Assembly (NCBI RefSeq): GCF_001856665.1
Contig: NZ_CP017781.1
Coordinates: forward strand, 2,079,501 to 2,143,500
Length of the DNA: 64,000 nt
Source of the DNA: Rhodobacter xanthinilyticus
Lineage (GTDB): Bacteria; Pseudomonadota; Alphaproteobacteria; Rhodobacterales; Rhodobacteraceae
Reading direction: 5' to 3'
The notes below the pieces were generated by a model that ran no database searches, was not told the origin of the DNA, and was given only the letters and a program-made list of their open reading frames with translations. The translations under genes were made by a program, and so were the position numbers. Below are positions 61,844-64,000 of the stretch, piece by piece. How positions within the stretch are numbered: position 1 is the first letter of the stretch; each line of letters opens with the position of its first letter.

Positions 61844-63148
61844 ATGATCCCGCGTTATTCCCGCAAAGAGATGGTCGACATCTGGGAACCCGCCACGAAA
61901 TTCAAGATCTGGTATGAGATCGAGGCCCATGCCTGTGACGCGCAGGCGGCTCTCGGCGTGATCCCGAAGGAAAGCGCCGCCGCCGTCTGGACCGCCAAGG
62001 ATGTCGAATTCGATGTCGCGCGGATCGACGAGATCGAGGCCGTCACCAAACATGACGTGATCGCCTTCCTGACCCATTTGGCCGAGCATATCGGCTCGAC
62101 CGAGGCGCGCTTCGTGCACCAGGGCATGACCTCCTCGGACGTGCTCGACACCACGCTCAACGTGCAGCTCGTGCGCGCCGCCGATATCTTGCTCAAGGAC
62201 ATGGACCGGCTGCTCGCGGCGCTGAAAAAGCGCGCCTTCGAGCACAAGGACACGGTGCGCATCGGCCGCTCGCACGGCATCCACGCCGAGCCCACCACCA
62301 TGGGCCTGACATTCGCGCGCTTCTACGCCGAGATGGACCGCAACAAGAACCGCCTCGAGAAGGCGCGCTGGGAGGTCGCCACCGGCGCGATCTCGGGCGC
62401 GGTCGGCACCTTCGCCAATATCGACCCGGCGGTCGAGGAACATGTCTGCGAGAAGCTCGGCCTGCGCCCCGAGCCGATCTCGACCCAGGTGATCCCGCGC
62501 GACCGTCACGCGATGTTCTTCGCGACGCTCGGCGTGATCGCGAGCTCGATCGAGAATGTCGCGATCGAGATCCGCCACATGCAGCGCACCGAGGTGCTGG
62601 AAGCGGAAGAGTTCTTCTCGAAGGGCCAGAAGGGCTCCTCGGCGATGCCGCACAAGCGCAACCCGGTGCTGACCGAGAACCTCACCGGGCTTGCGCGGCT
62701 GGTTCGGATGGCGGTCGTGCCGGCGATGGAGAACGTGGCGCTCTGGCATGAGCGCGACATCTCGCACAGCTCGGTCGAGCGCGGCATCGGCCCGGATGCG
62801 ACGATCACCCTCGATTTCGCGCTCAACCGGCTCGCCGGCGTGATCGAGAACCTCGTGATCTACCCCGACAACATGCTCAAGAACATGAACAAGTTCAAAG
62901 GCCTGGTGATGTCGCAGCGGGTTTTGCTGGCGCTGACGCAGGCGGGGGTGTCGCGCGAGGATGCCTATCGGCTGGTGCAGCGCAACGCGATGAAAGTCTG
63001 GGAACAGGGCGCGGATTTCAAGACCGAGCTCCTGGCCGACCCCGAGGTCACCGCCGCGCTCTCGCCCGCCGAGATCGAGGAGAAATTCGACCTCGGCTAT
63101 CACACCAAACATGTCGACACGATCTTCCGCCGCGTGTTTGGCGCGTGA
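61844..63148 (+). CDS. purB: Adenylosuccinate lyase
   Basis: Two steps of purine synthesis (SAICAR to AICAR; adenylosuccinate to AMP). 434 residues in the fumarase/aspartase fold. Signature SSAMPHKRNP (about 265-274), general-acid His region GRSHGIHAEPTTMG (about 140-153) and QGMTSSDVLDT near residue 90. The start at 61844 follows CAAGAGG. Followed by a terminator. Confidence 0.96.
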   Translation: MIPRYSRKEMVDIWEPATKFKIWYEIEAHACDAQAALGVIPKESAAAVWTAKDVEFDVARIDEIEAVTKHDVIAFLTHLAEHIGSTEARFVHQGMTSSDVLDTTLNVQLVRAADILLKDMDRLLAALKKRAFEHKDTVRIGRSHGIHAEPTTMGLTFARFYAEMDRNKNRLEKARWEVATGAISGAVGTFANIDPAVEEHVCEKLGLRPEPISTQVIPRDRHAMFFATLGVIASSIENVAIEIRHMQRTEVLEAEEFFSKGQKGSSAMPHKRNPVLTENLTGLARLVRMAVVPAMENVALWHERDISHSSVERGIGPDATITLDFALNRLAGVIENLVIYPDNMLKNMNKFKGLVMSQRVLLALTQAGVSREDAYRLVQRNAMKVWEQGADFKTELLADPEVTAALSPAEIEEKFDLGYHTKHVDTIFRRVFGA

Positions 63149-63167
63149 TCGGCGCGACGCGCGATCC

Positions 63168-63190
63168 GGGGGCCCTTCGGGGCCCCTTTT
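63168..63190 (+). terminator. Intrinsic terminator of purB
   Basis: 7-bp stem GGGGCCC / GGGCCCC with a TTCG tetraloop and TTTT, 20 bases after the stop. Confidence 0.88.
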
Positions 63191-63273
63191 GCATGGGCGA
63201 CGGGGCGATGGTAACCGCGCCTTAACCGCCTTCGTGCCACCCTGCCGGAAAGCCGCAGGAATCGGAGGAACGG

Positions 63274-64000
63274 GTGAACGCGATCGCTCAGATGCAGCCC
63301 TTGGGTCAGTTGACGGGCTTTGGCGGCTCGGCGCGGCCGGTGCTGTCGAAAAAGCAAAAGGCCGCGATCATCGTGCGGCTTCTGTCGGCCGAGGGGCTGA
63401 AGGTGCCGCTGACCGATCTGAGCGAGGATCAGCAGACGCAGCTGACCGAGCATATCGCGGCGATGAAACTCGTCGACAAGGAGACGCTGCAGGAGGTTGT
63501 CGAGGAATTCTGCCATGAGCTCGAGGCGGTGGGGCTCGCCTTCCCCGGCGGGCTCGATGGCGCGCTCTCGCTGCTCGATGGGCAGCTCTCGGCCTCCGCC
63601 GCGACCCGGCTGCGCCGGCTCGCTTCGGGCAGCTCGCGCGCCGACCCCTGGGAGCGGCTCGCCGGGCTCAACGCGCAGGTGCTTCTGCCGGTGATCGAGG
63701 CGGAAAGCACCGAGGTGGGGGCGGTCGTGCTCTCCAAGCTCTCGGTCGCCAAGGCCGCGGAAATCCTGGGGAAATTGCCGGGCGAGAAGGCGCGGCGGAT
63801 CGCCTATGCGGTGTCGCTGACCGGCAATGTCGCGCCCGAGACGGTGCATCGGATCGGCCTCGCCCTCGCCCAGCAGCTCGATGCGGCGCCGCCCAAGGCC
63901 TTTGACACCGGCCCGGTGGAGCGCGTCGGCGCGATCCTCAACTACTCCCCCGCCGCGACCCGCGATGCGGTGCTCAAAGGGCTCGAGGAGGAGGATCAGG
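63274..64000 (+). CDS. fliG: Flagellar motor switch protein FliG (3' truncated by window edge)
   Basis: Cytoplasmic rotor protein that transmits torque. The frame opens at the GTG at 63274, with GGAGGAA six bases upstream, and remains open to base 64000 (242 codons). The N-terminal LSKKQKAAIIVRLLSAEGLKVPL, the TEVGAVVLSKLSVAKAAEILGKLPGE middle segment and a C-terminal GAILNYSPAATRDAVLKGLEEED match FliG. The rest would continue past the window; the family is about 330-370 residues. The LSEDQQ-to-MKL linker region differs from enteric FliG. Confidence 0.88.
   Translation, partial: MNAIAQMQPLGQLTGFGGSARPVLSKKQKAAIIVRLLSAEGLKVPLTDLSEDQQTQLTEHIAAMKLVDKETLQEVVEEFCHELEAVGLAFPGGLDGALSLLDGQLSASAATRLRRLASGSSRADPWERLAGLNAQVLLPVIEAESTEVGAVVLSKLSVAKAAEILGKLPGEKARRIAYAVSLTGNVAPETVHRIGLALAQQLDAAPPKAFDTGPVERVGAILNYSPAATRDAVLKGLEEEDQ

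Overview
The window is about 64 kb of very GC-rich DNA, densely packed on both strands with many 1-4 base ATGA/GTGA gene overlaps. It looks like the chromosome of a Rhodobacter-type alphaproteobacterium (Rhodobacteraceae/Paracoccaceae). Reasons: the order lptG-lptD-surA-pdxA-ksgA, a dctPQM TRAP operon, a cysI-cysH-DUF934-fpr sulfur cluster whose Fpr closely resembles the R. capsulatus enzyme, the lineage-typical small families DUF2849, DUF4167 and DUF1127, and a dispersed intergenic repeat. No rRNA, tRNA, insertion sequence, prophage or CRISPR array was seen.

Layout. 1-6.4 kb: outer-membrane biogenesis (lptG partial, lptD, surA-like), pdxA and ksgA. 6.5-12.4 kb: DUF4167 gene, prmC-prfA, a SufT-like gene, an old yellow enzyme, an IscA-type carrier and tpiA. 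12.6-19.5 kb, minus strand: a C4-dicarboxylate TRAP transporter (dctP, dctQ, dctM) with its two-component system (dctB, dctD) and a GNAT gene. 19.6-20.7 kb: a cytochrome P450. 20.9-25.5 kb: an Lrp-type regulator divergent from an assimilatory sulfate/sulfite reduction operon ending with ferredoxin-NADP reductase. 25.8-26.4 kb: infC with a probable ATA start. 26.5-30.7 kb: an L,D-transpeptidase, a candidate anaerobically controlled small RNA, a GT2 glycosyltransferase, an inactive-looking hydrolase paralogue, a DUF1127 gene and a lipoprotein. 30.8-34.4 kb: pyrC, pyrE, dnaB.

34.4-42.5 kb holds a glycan/methyltransfer island of six genes: a DxD transferase, a hydrolase-GT61 fusion, an FkbM methyltransferase, a GT2-methyltransferase fusion, a GT32-like transferase and a methyltransferase. 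It sits inside an otherwise housekeeping series (dnaB, alr, mlaE-mlaF-pqiA, radA, cvpA, purF). 49.5-54.7 kb: zapA, a coiled-coil partner, tkt, a DMT permease and an LpxL-like acyltransferase. 54.7-64 kb: a secreted DUF1223 protein, acnA, a TM2 protein, a LuxR solo, a DUF3445 heme protein, a DUF6314 gene, purB and the start of fliG.

Most distinctive signals: (1) a DctD that lacks the sigma-54-contacting GAFTGA loop and the Walker A lysine, with two perfect palindromes 34 bp apart upstream of dctP; (2) a minus-strand small-RNA candidate with three hairpins, CUCCC-rich loops and an FNR-like palindrome at the class II position; (3) the glycan island and its paralogue pair elsewhere in the window; (4) a composite intergenic repeat present at about a dozen gene borders.
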